From BOG-938 sp048498155 (GTDB lineage: Bacteria > Pseudomonadota > Alphaproteobacteria > Caulobacterales > Caulobacteraceae), in the NCBI GenBank assembly GCA_048498155.1, contig JBEHYN010000003.1, positions 1 through 64,000 of the forward strand: a stretch of 64,000 bases of DNA, read 5' to 3'. Below are positions 1 through 8,648 of this stretch, one piece after another. The translations under genes were made by a program, and so were the position numbers. Under the pieces are notes generated by a model. The model did not search any database, was not told where the DNA came from, and was given only the letters and a program-made list of their open reading frames with translations. The first letter of the stretch is position 1, and each line of letters opens with the position of its first letter.

Positions 1-101
1 TCCAGCACCAGGAAGGGGCATCCAAAACCACAGATCAGGGGGCTAATCTTCGACGCGAAAAACGCCCCTCAGGGGGACAACATTGCAGGCGATCTCACAC
101 C

Positions 102-395
102 TTACGGGTGCGACTGACCGATCAACCCGAGCTCGCGGGCGCGCACCACGGCCTGAACGCGGGTCTTCACCCCCAGATGGCCACAGAGCTTGATCAGGTG
201 GCCCTCGACCGTGCGGCCTGACAGTCCGAGTATGCCGCCGATGTCAGTCGCGCTCTTGCCCTCCTGAACCCAGGCTAGGCATTCCAGTTGGCGAGGGGTG
301 ATCAGACGCGCCGAACCCGAGTAAGTCTCGCTGTCAGGCTGAAGGCGAAAAGACCGGGGTTCTTCCCGGTATGAGGAGTTGCTCTGGCTGGCCAA
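102..395 (-). CDS. Small LuxR-type HTH protein
   Basis: A 97-residue protein that is almost entirely a LuxR/GerE DNA-binding domain. After a polar N-terminus of about 30 residues the motif starts at LITPRQLECL and runs through a scaffold and recognition helix (GLSGRTVEGHL) to a terminal RVQAV helix. There is no receiver or autoinducer domain, so any input must come from a partner or from expression level. The RVQAVVRARELGL ending matches the neighbour at 580-804, so the two look like tandem paralogues on the same strand. Targets cannot be read from the sequence. Confidence 0.75.
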   Translation of the reverse strand: MASQSNSSYREEPRSFRLQPDSETYSGSARLITPRQLECLAWVQEGKSATDIGGILGLSGRTVEGHLIKLCGHLGVKTRVQAVVRARELGLIGQSHP

Positions 396-579
396 TTGAC
401 CGACCTCCTAGTTAAGGTCTGCCCCCCTAACTAGACCGATTGAGCGCTAAGCGGCGCTATAGGCGGACCATCAACTAGCTGAGCCGCAAGGACTCGTAAG
501 CAACGCCAGTGGCACCACTACTGATTGATTCCCGACAACCTCAGAGGCGGTCAATTCCGCAAAAATGCGGTCCGCAAAT

Positions 580-804
580 CTACGGAGGGGGTTCGGAGAA
601 AAGCCCGAGTTCAAAGGCCTTCGCGACGGCCTGAACGCGGTTGCGGACCTTCAATCGTTCGCAAGCTTCACCAACATACTGGTCGACTGTGCGCGAGGAA
701 AGGCCAAGCTTTGCTGCAATTTCTAGTGACGTCTGGCCGGCCGCCGCCAAGCGTAGGCATTCGATTTGGCGAGGACTTAAACGCAGATCGGTCGGATCAG
801 GCAC
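580..804 (-). CDS. Small LuxR-type HTH protein
   Basis: A 74-residue protein made only of a LuxR/GerE helix-turn-helix: LSPRQIECLRLAAAGQTS, then AAKLGLSSRTVDQYV as the recognition region, ending RVQAVAKAFELGL. It resembles the product of 102-395, including the unusual C-terminal RVQAV.A.ELGL helix, which suggests duplication. It lies about 185 bases upstream of that gene on the same strand. No sensory domain is present. It is probably a DNA-binding stand-alone regulator or a remnant of a larger one. Confidence 0.7.
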   Translation of the reverse strand: MPDPTDLRLSPRQIECLRLAAAGQTSLEIAAKLGLSSRTVDQYVGEACERLKVRNRVQAVAKAFELGLFSEPPP

Positions 805-1157
805 AGGCGATCCTCAAGGACTCAAACGGCATGAGAATAGCTGCCTCACCGCCTTCTTTTCGTTCCGATATCCTTGTATCGCCGCCCCGGTTAAATCAAC
901 CTGAAGCTGTTGATAATTAGAGGCTCGCCCCAAATCTGAGCCGTCGCTGCACCCGCGCGCGTGTCGCGGCAAGTAGTCACGGCACAGGACGGGCGTGGGG
1001 TTCGCCAGGCCGCGCCTCAATGACCCTTTGCGGCAACCGCAATCCGAAATCGACAATCTAACCAGTGCTCCGTCGGGCGATCCTCCACGTCATTGTTCGC
1101 CGTCCTGCCTCGCCACATCAAGCGAAGCCACGACGGTGCCAGCCGTGGAGCCGATGC
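805..1157. other. Intergenic stretch, divergent promoter region
   Basis: About 350 bases between the minus-strand LuxR-type gene and the plus-strand hydrolase operon. The short frames on both strands show no recognisable protein signature. It must hold the promoters for both directions, but no clear -35/-10 pair or dyad stands out. Confidence 0.4.
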
Positions 1158-2072
1158 ATGCTGCGTTCGACCTTGTGCCTGTTTACCGCCCTAGCCTGGG
1201 CTCCGGCAGCGTTGGCGGCGCCTGAACCTTTTCCAGCGACCTTCAAGATCCGAGAGATACAAACCGATGGTGCGACGCTCCATGTCCGCGTCGGCGGTCG
1301 CGGGCCAGCGGTCGTGATGTTGCACGGCTTCGGCGATACCGGCGACATGTGGGCGCCATTGGCCAAATTGATGGTCAAAGACCACACCGTGATCGTCCCC
1401 GATCTCCGCGGCATGGGTCTCTCCTCCCATCCCAGCCAGGGGTACGAGAAGACGGCCGAAGCCGAGGACATAGCGCGCGTAATGGACGCTCTTCACGTCG
1501 AAGACGCGCAGTTCGTGACCCATGATATTGGCAATATGGTCGGCTACGCCTTCGCCGCTCAGTACCCCGGGCGGGTGAGCAAGTGGGTGGCGATGGACGC
1601 GCCTCTACCGGGCATCGGCCACTGGGACGACCAGTTGAAGAACCCGAAGACCTGGCACTTCAATTTCCACGGCCCCGACGAAGAGCGCCTGGTCAAGGGC
1701 CGTGAACGGATCTTTCTCGACCGGTTCTGGAACGAGCTTTCCGCCGACCCCAAGCACATCGACGAAGCGACGCGACGCCACTACGCCGCGCTCTATGCGA
1801 GACCGCACGCCATGCACGACGCGCTGGAGCAGTTCGCGGCCTTCCCGAAGGACGCCGTGGACAACCAAGCGCTGGCCGCCAAAGGCAAGCTGACCTTGCC
1901 CGTCCTGGCGATTGGTGGGGCTGCGTCCTACGGCGACAAACTCGCTATCGAGATCGGTTTCGCCGCGAGCAACGTGCAAGCTGTGTCGATCGCTAATTCC
2001 GGCCACTGGCTGATGGAAGAACAGCCCAGAGCCACAGTCGCAGCGATCACCGGCTTCCTTGCAAAACCCTGA
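1158..2072 (+). CDS. Exported alpha/beta hydrolase, epoxide hydrolase-like
   Basis: About 304 residues of alpha/beta-hydrolase fold with an N-terminal signal peptide (MLRSTLCLFTALAW, cleavage near ALAAPEP), so it probably acts in the periplasm. The oxyanion motif HGFGDT, an aspartate nucleophile elbow (THDIGNMVG) and the late histidine in NSGHWLMEEQP are typical of epoxide hydrolases and haloalkane dehalogenases rather than serine esterases. The ATG at 1158 is chosen over an upstream in-frame start because it begins the signal peptide and has GGAG about 8 bases before it. It is first in a tightly spaced operon reaching 4542. The substrate is unknown. Confidence 0.85.
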   Translation: MLRSTLCLFTALAWAPAALAAPEPFPATFKIREIQTDGATLHVRVGGRGPAVVMLHGFGDTGDMWAPLAKLMVKDHTVIVPDLRGMGLSSHPSQGYEKTAEAEDIARVMDALHVEDAQFVTHDIGNMVGYAFAAQYPGRVSKWVAMDAPLPGIGHWDDQLKNPKTWHFNFHGPDEERLVKGRERIFLDRFWNELSADPKHIDEATRRHYAALYARPHAMHDALEQFAAFPKDAVDNQALAAKGKLTLPVLAIGGAASYGDKLAIEIGFAASNVQAVSIANSGHWLMEEQPRATVAAITGFLAKP

Positions 2073-2096
2073 CCCGCCCACCTGCAGGAGCAATCC

Positions 2097-2579
2097 ATGC
2101 GTCTTTTCATATTGGGCTTCGCCGCGATCATCGCGCCCGTATGTCTCGGCTCCGCCGTTGCAGCCGCCGAACCCGAGGTCCGCCTGACGCCCAAGGAGAT
2201 CGCTGCGGTTCCCGTCGGTCGGGCCGGCCCCGGAACGTCCGGCATCGCGGGTATCACCACGACGGTTCTGTCGGGTGACCCGGCTAAACCGGGGAGCTAT
2301 TCCGTCAGGCTCTTCGTGCCGCCGCTGACAACGATCCCCGCCCACAGCCACCGCGATGACCGCGCCGCAACCGTAGTTTCCGGCACGTGGCGCTTCGGAT
2401 ACGGCCGCGTCGCTGATCCGAAGGCGCTGAAAATCCTCCCAGCCGGCAGCTTCTACACGGAGCCTGCAGGTCAGCCGCATTTCGCGCAGACCGGTGATAG
2501 CGCCGTCGTGGTGTTCATCACCGGCTTCGGCCCCACCGACACCCAGTACGTCGATCCCAAGGCTGCGCCTCGCCGCTAA
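2097..2579 (+). CDS. Exported cupin-domain protein
   Basis: A 160-residue protein with a signal peptide (MRLFILGFAAIIAP to about AAAEPEV) and a small beta-barrel cupin. The metal-binding motif 1 is visible as IPAHSHRDDRAATVVSGTW, and motif 2 lies around AGQPHFAQTG. It begins 24 bases after the hydrolase and precedes the isochorismatase-like gene, so it is probably co-transcribed. Single cupins of this kind can be metal-binding enzymes or ligand-binding proteins. The partner genes suggest a role in modifying a small organic compound, which is inference. Confidence 0.8.
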   Translation: MRLFILGFAAIIAPVCLGSAVAAAEPEVRLTPKEIAAVPVGRAGPGTSGIAGITTTVLSGDPAKPGSYSVRLFVPPLTTIPAHSHRDDRAATVVSGTWRFGYGRVADPKALKILPAGSFYTEPAGQPHFAQTGDSAVVVFITGFGPTDTQYVDPKAAPRR

Positions 2580-2606
2580 CCGCCGCCGACCTCAGAAGGA
2601 TTTCCC

Positions 2607-3215
2607 ATGGCCAAGCAACGCGCCGTCGATCCTACGACCGACCATTTGCTGACCCCGCAGAACGCCGCGCTCATCATCATTGATTTCCAGCCGCTGCAGG
2701 TGACCTCGGTCGCGTCCATGGACCGGCGCGAGATGGTGCAGAACGTCACCTCGGTGGCCAGGACGGCCAAGCTCTTTGGCGTTCCGGTCGTACTCTCGAC
2801 AGTCAACGTCACGACGGGACTCAACAAGCCGATGATCCATCAGATCACCGACGTCTTCCCGGAGGTTCCGCAGATCGACCGCACCACGCTCAACGCGTGG
2901 GAGGATGAACGCTTTCAAGCCGCAGTGAGGGCCACCGGCCGCAAGAAGTTGATCATGTGCGCAATCTGGACGGAGGTCTGCCTGGCCTTCCCGGCGCTCT
3001 CAGCCCTGCGAGACGGCTATGAAGTCTATCCCGTGGTCGACGCCGTTGGCGGGACCTCCAAGCCTGCACACCATGCGGGTCTGAAACGCATGCAGCAGGC
3101 CGGCGCCCAGCCGACTACCTGGACTCAGCTCATCTGCGAACTGCAACGGGATTGGGGTCGCAAGGAGACGGTGCCGGAATTCTCGAAAATCCTCTTCGCT
3201 GTAGAAGGCGCCTGA
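2607..3215 (+). CDS. Isochorismatase-family cysteine hydrolase
   Basis: A 202-residue protein of the isochorismatase-like superfamily (YcaC-type). The catalytic aspartate is in ALIIIDFQ (Asp26) and the nucleophile cysteine in AIWTEVCLAFPALSAL (Cys125); RTTLNAWED is a usual family segment. Members hydrolyse amide or related bonds in small molecules, and true isochorismate activity is not implied. There is no signal peptide, so it is cytoplasmic, unlike the first two operon genes. It starts 27 bases after the cupin gene and ends 2 bases before the next. Confidence 0.85.
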   Translation: MAKQRAVDPTTDHLLTPQNAALIIIDFQPLQVTSVASMDRREMVQNVTSVARTAKLFGVPVVLSTVNVTTGLNKPMIHQITDVFPEVPQIDRTTLNAWEDERFQAAVRATGRKKLIMCAIWTEVCLAFPALSALRDGYEVYPVVDAVGGTSKPAHHAGLKRMQQAGAQPTTWTQLICELQRDWGRKETVPEFSKILFAVEGA

Positions 3216-3217
3216 CC

Positions 3218-3679
3218 ATGCGACTGCCCTACGACAAACTTGCCGCTGAAGGCATGAAGGCCCTGGGCGGCGTTTATGGCTACATCCTGCGCTGTGGGCT
3301 GGAGAAATCCCTGATTGACTTGGCATATCTCCGAGCTTCTCAGGTCAACGGCTGCGCCTACTGCATCGACATGCACACTCACGACGCCGTGGTCGAAGGG
3401 GCCGGCGTCGAGAAACTGATGCTGGTCGCCGCCTGGCGCGAAGCCGGGGTCTACTTCACACCGCGAGAACGCGCCGCGTTGGCATGGGCGGAAGTCGTGA
3501 CCCAGATCGCCGATAGCCACGTCCCCCACGACGCGTTCGCCGCGGCATGCACGGCGTTTACTGAGAAAGAACTGGCCGACCTCACCCTCGCGATCGGCCT
3601 GATCAATGTTTACAATCGCCTGGCGATCAGCTTCCGCCGCCCGCCAGCATCCCTTGCCAAGCTGGAGGCCGCAGCATGA
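3218..3679 (+). CDS. Carboxymuconolactone decarboxylase/AhpD-like protein
   Basis: About 153 residues with the AhpD-like core: NGCAYCIDMHTHDA carries the redox CxxC (Cys46, Cys49) and downstream His53, the signature of peroxidase-associated AhpD and CMD-family proteins. Presence of both cysteines points to alkylhydroperoxidase-type disulfide chemistry more than lactone decarboxylation. The ATG at 3218 is chosen, two bases past the previous stop. Its stop overlaps the next gene by 4 bases (ATGA), so translation is coupled. It may protect from, or take part in, oxidation of the operon's substrate. Confidence 0.85.
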   Translation: MRLPYDKLAAEGMKALGGVYGYILRCGLEKSLIDLAYLRASQVNGCAYCIDMHTHDAVVEGAGVEKLMLVAAWREAGVYFTPRERAALAWAEVVTQIADSHVPHDAFAAACTAFTEKELADLTLAIGLINVYNRLAISFRRPPASLAKLEAAA

Positions 3680-4542
3680 GCCACTACGAAGAACCGCGCC
3701 CGTCGATCACCGATGATGAGTTGCGCGATGTCGAACGAGCCAATTCCACCGGCCTGCAGCCCGTGGTCTTCATTCATGGGCTGTGGCTGCTGCCAAACAG
3801 CTGGGACCGTTGGGCGAAACTGTTCGAGGCCGCTGGATACGTCCCCCTGACACCGGGCTGGCCGGATGATCCGCCGACCGTCGCTGAAGCCAACGCCCGT
3901 CCGGACGTCATGGCCGGAAAAACCATCGGCGAGGTGGCCGACCACTTTGCTCATATCGCGCGACGCCTCGACCGCCGTCCCGTCATTGTGGGTCATTCCT
4001 TCGGTGGCCTGCTGGCCCAAATCCTGGCGGGTCGCAGTTTGTCGGCCTGCGCTGTCGCGATCGATCCCGCACCCTTTCAGGGCGTCTTGCCCCTGCCATT
4101 CTCAGCGCTGAAATCGGCATTTCCGGTGTTGGGTAACCCCGCCAACCGCAGCCGCGCCGTACCGCTGACCTTCGACCAGTTCCGCTACGCCTTCGCCAAC
4201 GCAGTGGGCGAGGATGAGGCCCGCTCACTTTATGAGACCTTCGCCGTACCGGCCGCCGGCGCCCCGCTATTCCAGGCCGCGGTCGCCAACTTCAATCCAT
4301 GGAGCGAGGCCAAGGTCGATACCCACAATCCAGAGCGCGGCCCGCTGCTGATCGTTTCAGGCGAGAAGGATCACACCGTTCCCCGCGCCGTCGCCGAAGC
4401 CGCATTCAACCTGCAGAAGCACAACGCCAGCGTGACAGAGTTCATCGAGATCAAGAACCGCGGCCACGCCCTGACGATAGACAGCGGCTGGCGGGACGTG
4501 GCGGAAACCGCGCTCGCCTTTGTCCGACGGTTCGCCGGCTGA
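3676..4542 (+). CDS. Cytoplasmic alpha/beta hydrolase (serine type)
   Basis: A 288-residue alpha/beta hydrolase. The oxyanion motif is VVFIHGLWLLPNSW, the nucleophile elbow VIVGHSFGGLLAQ contains the serine, the acid is probably in LIVSGEKDHTVP and the histidine in NRGHALTI. No signal peptide is seen. It closes the operon with a 4-base overlap on the AhpD-like gene. Unlike the exported hydrolase at the operon start, which has an Asp nucleophile, this is an esterase/lipase-like enzyme, so the operon carries two mechanistically different hydrolases. The substrate is not known. Confidence 0.85.
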   Translation: MSHYEEPRPSITDDELRDVERANSTGLQPVVFIHGLWLLPNSWDRWAKLFEAAGYVPLTPGWPDDPPTVAEANARPDVMAGKTIGEVADHFAHIARRLDRRPVIVGHSFGGLLAQILAGRSLSACAVAIDPAPFQGVLPLPFSALKSAFPVLGNPANRSRAVPLTFDQFRYAFANAVGEDEARSLYETFAVPAAGAPLFQAAVANFNPWSEAKVDTHNPERGPLLIVSGEKDHTVPRAVAEAAFNLQKHNASVTEFIEIKNRGHALTIDSGWRDVAETALAFVRRFAG

Positions 4543-4551
4543 AAACTCATC

Positions 4552-4569
4552 CGCTGACGCACGTCAGCG
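4552..4569. promoter_or_regulatory. Perfect dyad between hydrolase operon and AraC gene
   Basis: CGCTGACG-CA-CGTCAGCG is an 8-bp perfect inverted repeat with a 2-base centre, directly after the hydrolase stop and about 95 bases before the AraC-type regulator. It has no T-run, so a Rho-independent terminator is unlikely. It could be an operator. Confidence 0.4.
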
Positions 4570-4664
4570 ACTTCATGTCCATTTCAGGCAAATAGGCGGC
4601 GTTTCCAACCGGATCGGCCGCGTCAAAATGGCTACATTGAAGTCCTCCTAGTTCGGAGCCGAAG

Positions 4665-5573
4665 ATGGCTGAAGACGGCGCCTACGGACAGCGTCTGGCC
4701 GACGCGATGAAAGTGCGTTCGGCGACATCCTTCGTATCGCAGCGCACCCTGCGGGCGTCGCGGATCGCCGTCACAGACATCATATATGAGGGCTCCGACC
4801 CGCAGCAGACCACGCCGGTCAAACCGGAGGATGGGCTGCTCGTCATGACCCAGATGCGCGACTGGCCCGAACGCGTCCTATGGGAGGACGGCCAAGCCAA
4901 GAATGCTTCGGGGCTAAAAGCCGGCGCGGTCACGATCTTCGACCTGCGCAAGGCCTGGCACGGCGTCCGAACCACTCCTGTGCATTACATGTGCTTTTAC
5001 CTGCCGCGACCGGCGCTCGATGAGATCGGCGACATAGAGGGGGTTGTCGCGGCCGATGAATTCCCGAACGATTACTGCGGCGGTAACGAGGACCCCACGA
5101 TCTGGAGTCTGGCCAAGACATTGCAGCCCGCCTTTGCATGTCCAACGGAGGCCAATCATCTCTTCGTCGACCACATCACTACGGCGCTCTCGGCCCACAT
5201 CCTTCGCCAGTACGGAGGCGCCCGGCCTATTGGCGAGATCTCGCGGCTATCGCTCCGTCAGCGCCAGCGCGCCGACGAGGTGTTGTCGGCGCGGCTGGAA
5301 GGCGATCTGCCTATCGCGCTGCTGGCGGGGGAATGTGGGATGGCGGTTACCGAATTCACGCGCGCGTTCGAGGAAACCGCCGGCATGGCGCCTCACCGCT
5401 GGCTCATGCAACGCCGGTTGGACCGAGCCAGAGACCTGCTGCGGACGACACGCCTGTCGGTCACGGAAATCGCCGAAATGAGCGGCTTTGCGAGCTTCAA
5501 CCACTTCAACCGTGTGTTCCGTCGGGCGCACACCCTGACTCCGCGAGCGTGGCGCGCGGTCATTCGGAGCTGA
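4665..5573 (+). CDS. AraC-family transcriptional regulator
   Basis: A 302-residue regulator with a variable N-terminal sensing domain (about residues 1-190) and a C-terminal double helix-turn-helix (about 200-300). The first HTH is around LPIALLAGECGMAVTEFTRAF and the second is the AraC signature LSVTEIAEMSGFASFNHFNRVFRR. The MAPHRWLMQRRLDRARDLL linker is typical. It lies just after the hydrolase operon and before a paralogous regulator at 5577, with a 3-base gap. It may control the operon upstream; the ligand is unknown. Confidence 0.85.
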   Translation: MAEDGAYGQRLADAMKVRSATSFVSQRTLRASRIAVTDIIYEGSDPQQTTPVKPEDGLLVMTQMRDWPERVLWEDGQAKNASGLKAGAVTIFDLRKAWHGVRTTPVHYMCFYLPRPALDEIGDIEGVVAADEFPNDYCGGNEDPTIWSLAKTLQPAFACPTEANHLFVDHITTALSAHILRQYGGARPIGEISRLSLRQRQRADEVLSARLEGDLPIALLAGECGMAVTEFTRAFEETAGMAPHRWLMQRRLDRARDLLRTTRLSVTEIAEMSGFASFNHFNRVFRRAHTLTPRAWRAVIRS

Positions 5574-5576
5574 AAG

Positions 5577-6506
5577 ATGGGGGGGCGGGCAATCGGTTTA
5601 GACGGGTCCTTCGGTCGGCGTCTGGGCGACCTGTGCGGTGCGGAGGCGACCCCCGTGGTGATCGCACAGACCCTTCGCAACACTTCCATCGTGGCGACCA
5701 GACTTCGTGTAGCCGAGCCTAGCGCCGAGAAAACCGACCCGTTGGGGATCGAGGACGCCTTCATCGCTGCGGTCACGTTCCACGAGGGCTACTACCGAGA
5801 CAACTGGCTCGACGGCCGCCCGATGCCTTACCAGCCCCCACAGCCAGCTGGATCCTTGTCGCTCATGGACCTGCGGCGCGTGAACGAGACCCGGTTCAAG
5901 AGCCCCGTCAATTCGGTTCAACTCTACTTCCCCAGGAAAACCTTGGACGCCATAGCGGCCGCCAATGAGTTGACACGGATCGACGAATTACAGTCACCGC
6001 TCAGCATGTTGTTCGAGGAGTCCACTTTCGCCCAGCTGACGTCGTCGCTTGGACAGGCGTTTGATCGGCCAGAGGAGGCCAGCCAAACCTTCCTGGACCA
6101 CATTCTGATGGCGGGCGCGCTGCATCTTCTGGTGCGCCACGGCGGAGCAATCCGTGCGAAGCGGCAGTTTCGCGGTGGCCTCGCGCCTTGGCAGCTGAAA
6201 CGGGTGCTGGAACTCCTCGACGAGAACCTCGACGGAGGCCTCACGCTCAACGAACTCGCTAGCGTTTGCAATCTCTCGGCGCGTCATTTTGCGCGCGCAT
6301 TTGCGCAATCGAACGGCATGCCGCCGTATCGCTGGCTCCTTCATCGGCGCGTGGAAAGGGCCAAGGACCTGCTGCTGTCGTCCCACCTTACGCTTGAAGA
6401 AATCGCTCACGCGTCCGCCTTTGCGAGCCAGAGCCATTTCACACGAGTTTTTACCCAGTGTGTCGGGCAGAGCCCCGGCGCCTGGCGACGCCTGCGCCGG
6501 ATCTGA
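5577..6506 (+). CDS. AraC-family transcriptional regulator, paralogue
   Basis: A 309-residue AraC-type regulator similar in layout to the preceding gene: an N-terminal domain containing VNSVQLYFPRKTLDAIAA (compare VHYMCFYLPRPALDEIG in the neighbour) and a C-terminal AraC HTH pair ending in LTLEEIAHASAFASQSHFTRVF. The two genes are in the same orientation with a 3-base gap, so they look like a tandem duplication that has diverged. Its 3' end overlaps the convergent dps gene by about 56 bases. Function beyond DNA binding is not visible. Confidence 0.85.
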   Translation: MGGRAIGLDGSFGRRLGDLCGAEATPVVIAQTLRNTSIVATRLRVAEPSAEKTDPLGIEDAFIAAVTFHEGYYRDNWLDGRPMPYQPPQPAGSLSLMDLRRVNETRFKSPVNSVQLYFPRKTLDAIAAANELTRIDELQSPLSMLFEESTFAQLTSSLGQAFDRPEEASQTFLDHILMAGALHLLVRHGGAIRAKRQFRGGLAPWQLKRVLELLDENLDGGLTLNELASVCNLSARHFARAFAQSNGMPPYRWLLHRRVERAKDLLLSSHLTLEEIAHASAFASQSHFTRVFTQCVGQSPGAWRRLRRI

Positions 6507-7032
6507 TTGGCCGTGGCGATCGGGGCTCGGGGCCCCGGCTGCATTCGAGGAGAAACCACCCGCGGCGCTGGGCCTCGTCGATAAAAGTTTCGATCAAGCT
6601 TGTTGTTGCAAGATCGCTGTGCACTTCGCAAACGTCGTGAGCCTCGCCGAGCGCGATCGCCAGGCAACGATTGTCTTCCAGCAGTTCGATCAGCATCTGC
6701 CTCGCGTTGATGAACTCCGCGTCGTTGTCGCGCACGCGTTGAAGTTTCGCGATGTGGCCGATGGAGCGGATTGTCGTTCCGCCCAGCTTACGGACCCGCT
6801 CGGCCAGTGGGTCGACCGAGGCCAGGATCTGATCCGCCTGCTCATCGAGCAGGAGGTGGTAGTCCCGGAAATGCGGCCCGCTCACGTGCCAGTGGAAGTT
6901 TTTGGTCTTCAGGTAGAGGGCGAAGAAATCCGCCGCCAGCGTGGTCAGCGCGCAGGTAATGTCCCGCAGAGCGGCCGAGCCCTGCCCTTCCAACGCCCGA
7001 GGCCTTGGGGATTTGGGATCCTGCCCCGTCAT
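6451..7032 (-). CDS. dps: Dps-family ferritin-like DNA-protection protein
   Basis: About 193 residues. The Dps ferroxidase residues are in place with canonical spacing: His47 (KNFHWHV), His59 (DYHLLL), Asp74 and Glu78 (SVDPLAER). Dps proteins form 12-mers that oxidise Fe(II) with peroxide and store the iron. The ATG at 7032 is chosen because the upstream extension lacks family similarity and this start overlaps the kinase stop by 4 bases. The C-terminal tail after EAQRRGWFLLE is long, basic and Arg/Pro-rich; it could bind DNA, or be read-through made by the convergent overlap with the AraC gene. Confidence 0.9.
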   Translation of the reverse strand: MTGQDPKSPRPRALEGQGSAALRDITCALTTLAADFFALYLKTKNFHWHVSGPHFRDYHLLLDEQADQILASVDPLAERVRKLGGTTIRSIGHIAKLQRVRDNDAEFINARQMLIELLEDNRCLAIALGEAHDVCEVHSDLATTSLIETFIDEAQRRGWFLLECSRGPEPRSPRPIRSGAGVARRRGSARHTG

Positions 7033-7715
7033 CTGGCGCTCCTGCAGGGAGAGCGCCAGGGGCCAGCATCGATGACGTCGTCCGTCTTTTCGACTTCGTG
7101 AGGCACCCGCAAGAACGCCGTGGCGCCCGTCATGGTGAACTGTCGGTGGATCCGCCCGCCAAGATCCCTCGTAAGCGCATCGACGATGCGGCTGCCCCGG
7201 CCTAGGCTCGTCGGGATGGGCGCAGAGCCATTGTCCGCGACCCAACAACTGATACCCCGGTCGTCAACCGACATGGCGACCACAATGCGTCCCTCCTCGC
7301 GTCCGGGAAACGCGTGGCGCATCGCGTTCATGATTAGCTCGGATACTATGAGCGCGATGCGCCAGGCACGCGGGCCGGCGATCACCACGGTATCTTCCTC
7401 CAGCGTCAGGGTGATGCCACGCTCCGCGAGACACCCCTCGCTTAGCGCGCCGCAAACCATCCGCAGATGAGCCGAGAGATCGACGCCCTCAGAACCATAC
7501 GGCGCGCGCAGCGCGCGGTGCGCTTCAAACTGCCGCCGAAGCCGCGAGGCCGCCAGCGCCAGGACCGGTTTTGCCGACGCCTCGCAACTCAATCCAAGCG
7601 TATGAAGTGACGCGATTGCGATCGCGTATTCATTGCCGACCCTGTGCTCGATCTCTTCCAGAAGAATCCAGAGTGAGGACTCTTCGGCGTCCTGAATAGC
7701 TATTGCCGACGACAT
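7029..7715 (-). CDS. Sensorless histidine kinase (HWE/HisKA_2 type)
   Basis: A 228-residue kinase core without a recognisable input domain. The H-box is at the very N-terminus (LEEIEHRVGNEYA, His24), followed by a dimerisation helix pair and a HATPase_c domain whose N-box reads VSELIMNAMRHAF and G-box WVADNGS..GRGSRIV. This resembles the HWE/HisKA_2 kinases of alphaproteobacteria, several of which feed the PhyR-EcfG general stress response. It is translationally coupled to dps by a 4-base overlap, which suggests a stress-linked role. With no PAS, GAF or membrane segment, it may take its signal from a partner protein. Confidence 0.8.
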   Translation of the reverse strand: MSSAIAIQDAEESSLWILLEEIEHRVGNEYAIAIASLHTLGLSCEASAKPVLALAASRLRRQFEAHRALRAPYGSEGVDLSAHLRMVCGALSEGCLAERGITLTLEEDTVVIAGPRAWRIALIVSELIMNAMRHAFPGREEGRIVVAMSVDDRGISCWVADNGSAPIPTSLGRGSRIVDALTRDLGGRIHRQFTMTGATAFLRVPHEVEKTDDVIDAGPWRSPCRSAR

Positions 7716-7997
7716 ATCGACCTCCCCGCAGTGATCACGTTGACGCCTGAGACTGGGACGAGGGACGCACCGACTCTTGGACGTCCTGGCCGCATCTGAC
7801 CGAAAATCGCCAAGAGGCCGGGTTCACCGCGGTCGTGGCTTCCGGGCTTTGCCGGAAACGGACAGACCGCGGGCCGGTTGTGTCCGTTTGCGACAAACCG
7901 GCCTGCTTAGCCCTCTACCGGCTCCAGAGAGCCGCCCTCATCATCGTCGGGCGTCGCGGCGTTAGGGCCTTAGGATGACCCGACGCATCCTACGGAG

Positions 7998-8648
7998 GTG
8001 AGGATGGACACCGGTGGGTATGAAGCTGGCTGGAAGGCCGGCCTGCTCGATGGCCGACTGTTCGTGAACGCTGCGATGTTCGACATCGAGTGGACGAACC
8101 TGCAGCAACTCGTGCCCCAAGCGCTGTTCAGCTACATCACTAACGGCGGCCGCGCACGGTCGCAGGGTGTCGAGTTTGAGGTCAATTACCGCCCGACCCG
8201 CGACCTCACCCTCACGGGCGGGATGACCTACAATAACGCCCGGCTGGTCGGTGCGCAGCCTGCTTCGATCGACCCTCTGTCCCAAACCGCTGACGGAGAC
8301 AAACTCGCCAACGTCCCCGATTGGACTGCAAGCGCCAGCGCGTCGTACACGACGGACCTGGGGCGCAGCCTCCACCTCACGACCCGGCTGGACGGGACCT
8401 ACCAGTCCTCACGTGGGAGCCTCGTGACCCCGCAAAATCCAGCATATTTTGTGATCAAATCCTATGCCCTCCTCGATCTGCACCTGAGGTTAGATCGTGG
8501 AACTGCGTGGCAGCTGGGGCTGGACGTCGACAATGTCCTCGGAAGCTTCAGCCCGCTTTCAGGCCGGGCGGAAGATTCTAATCTTGTCGAGACAATCACC
8601 CCTGCACGGCCCCGGACTATCTTGTTGAGTCTGACGGTCCGGAGGTGA
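7998..8648 (+). pseudogene. C-terminal remnant of a TonB-dependent receptor
   Basis: About 215 residues matching only the last strands of a TonB-dependent receptor barrel: YEAGWKAGLLDGRLFVNAA, then ITNGGRARSQGVEFEVNYRP and DLTLTGGMTY, down to a C-terminal strand ending TVRR. Full receptors have 700-1000 residues including a plug domain, and none of that is present upstream. The frame opens with GTG/ATG near 8000, but no signal peptide precedes it, so an outer-membrane protein cannot be made. It marks the left part of the accessory region. Confidence 0.8.

Noticed and set aside
7777..7965. Plus-strand frame of 62 codons after the kinase gene
   Set aside because: Composition is Arg/Pro-rich with no family pattern, and no clear ribosome site; likely chance frame in GC-rich DNA.
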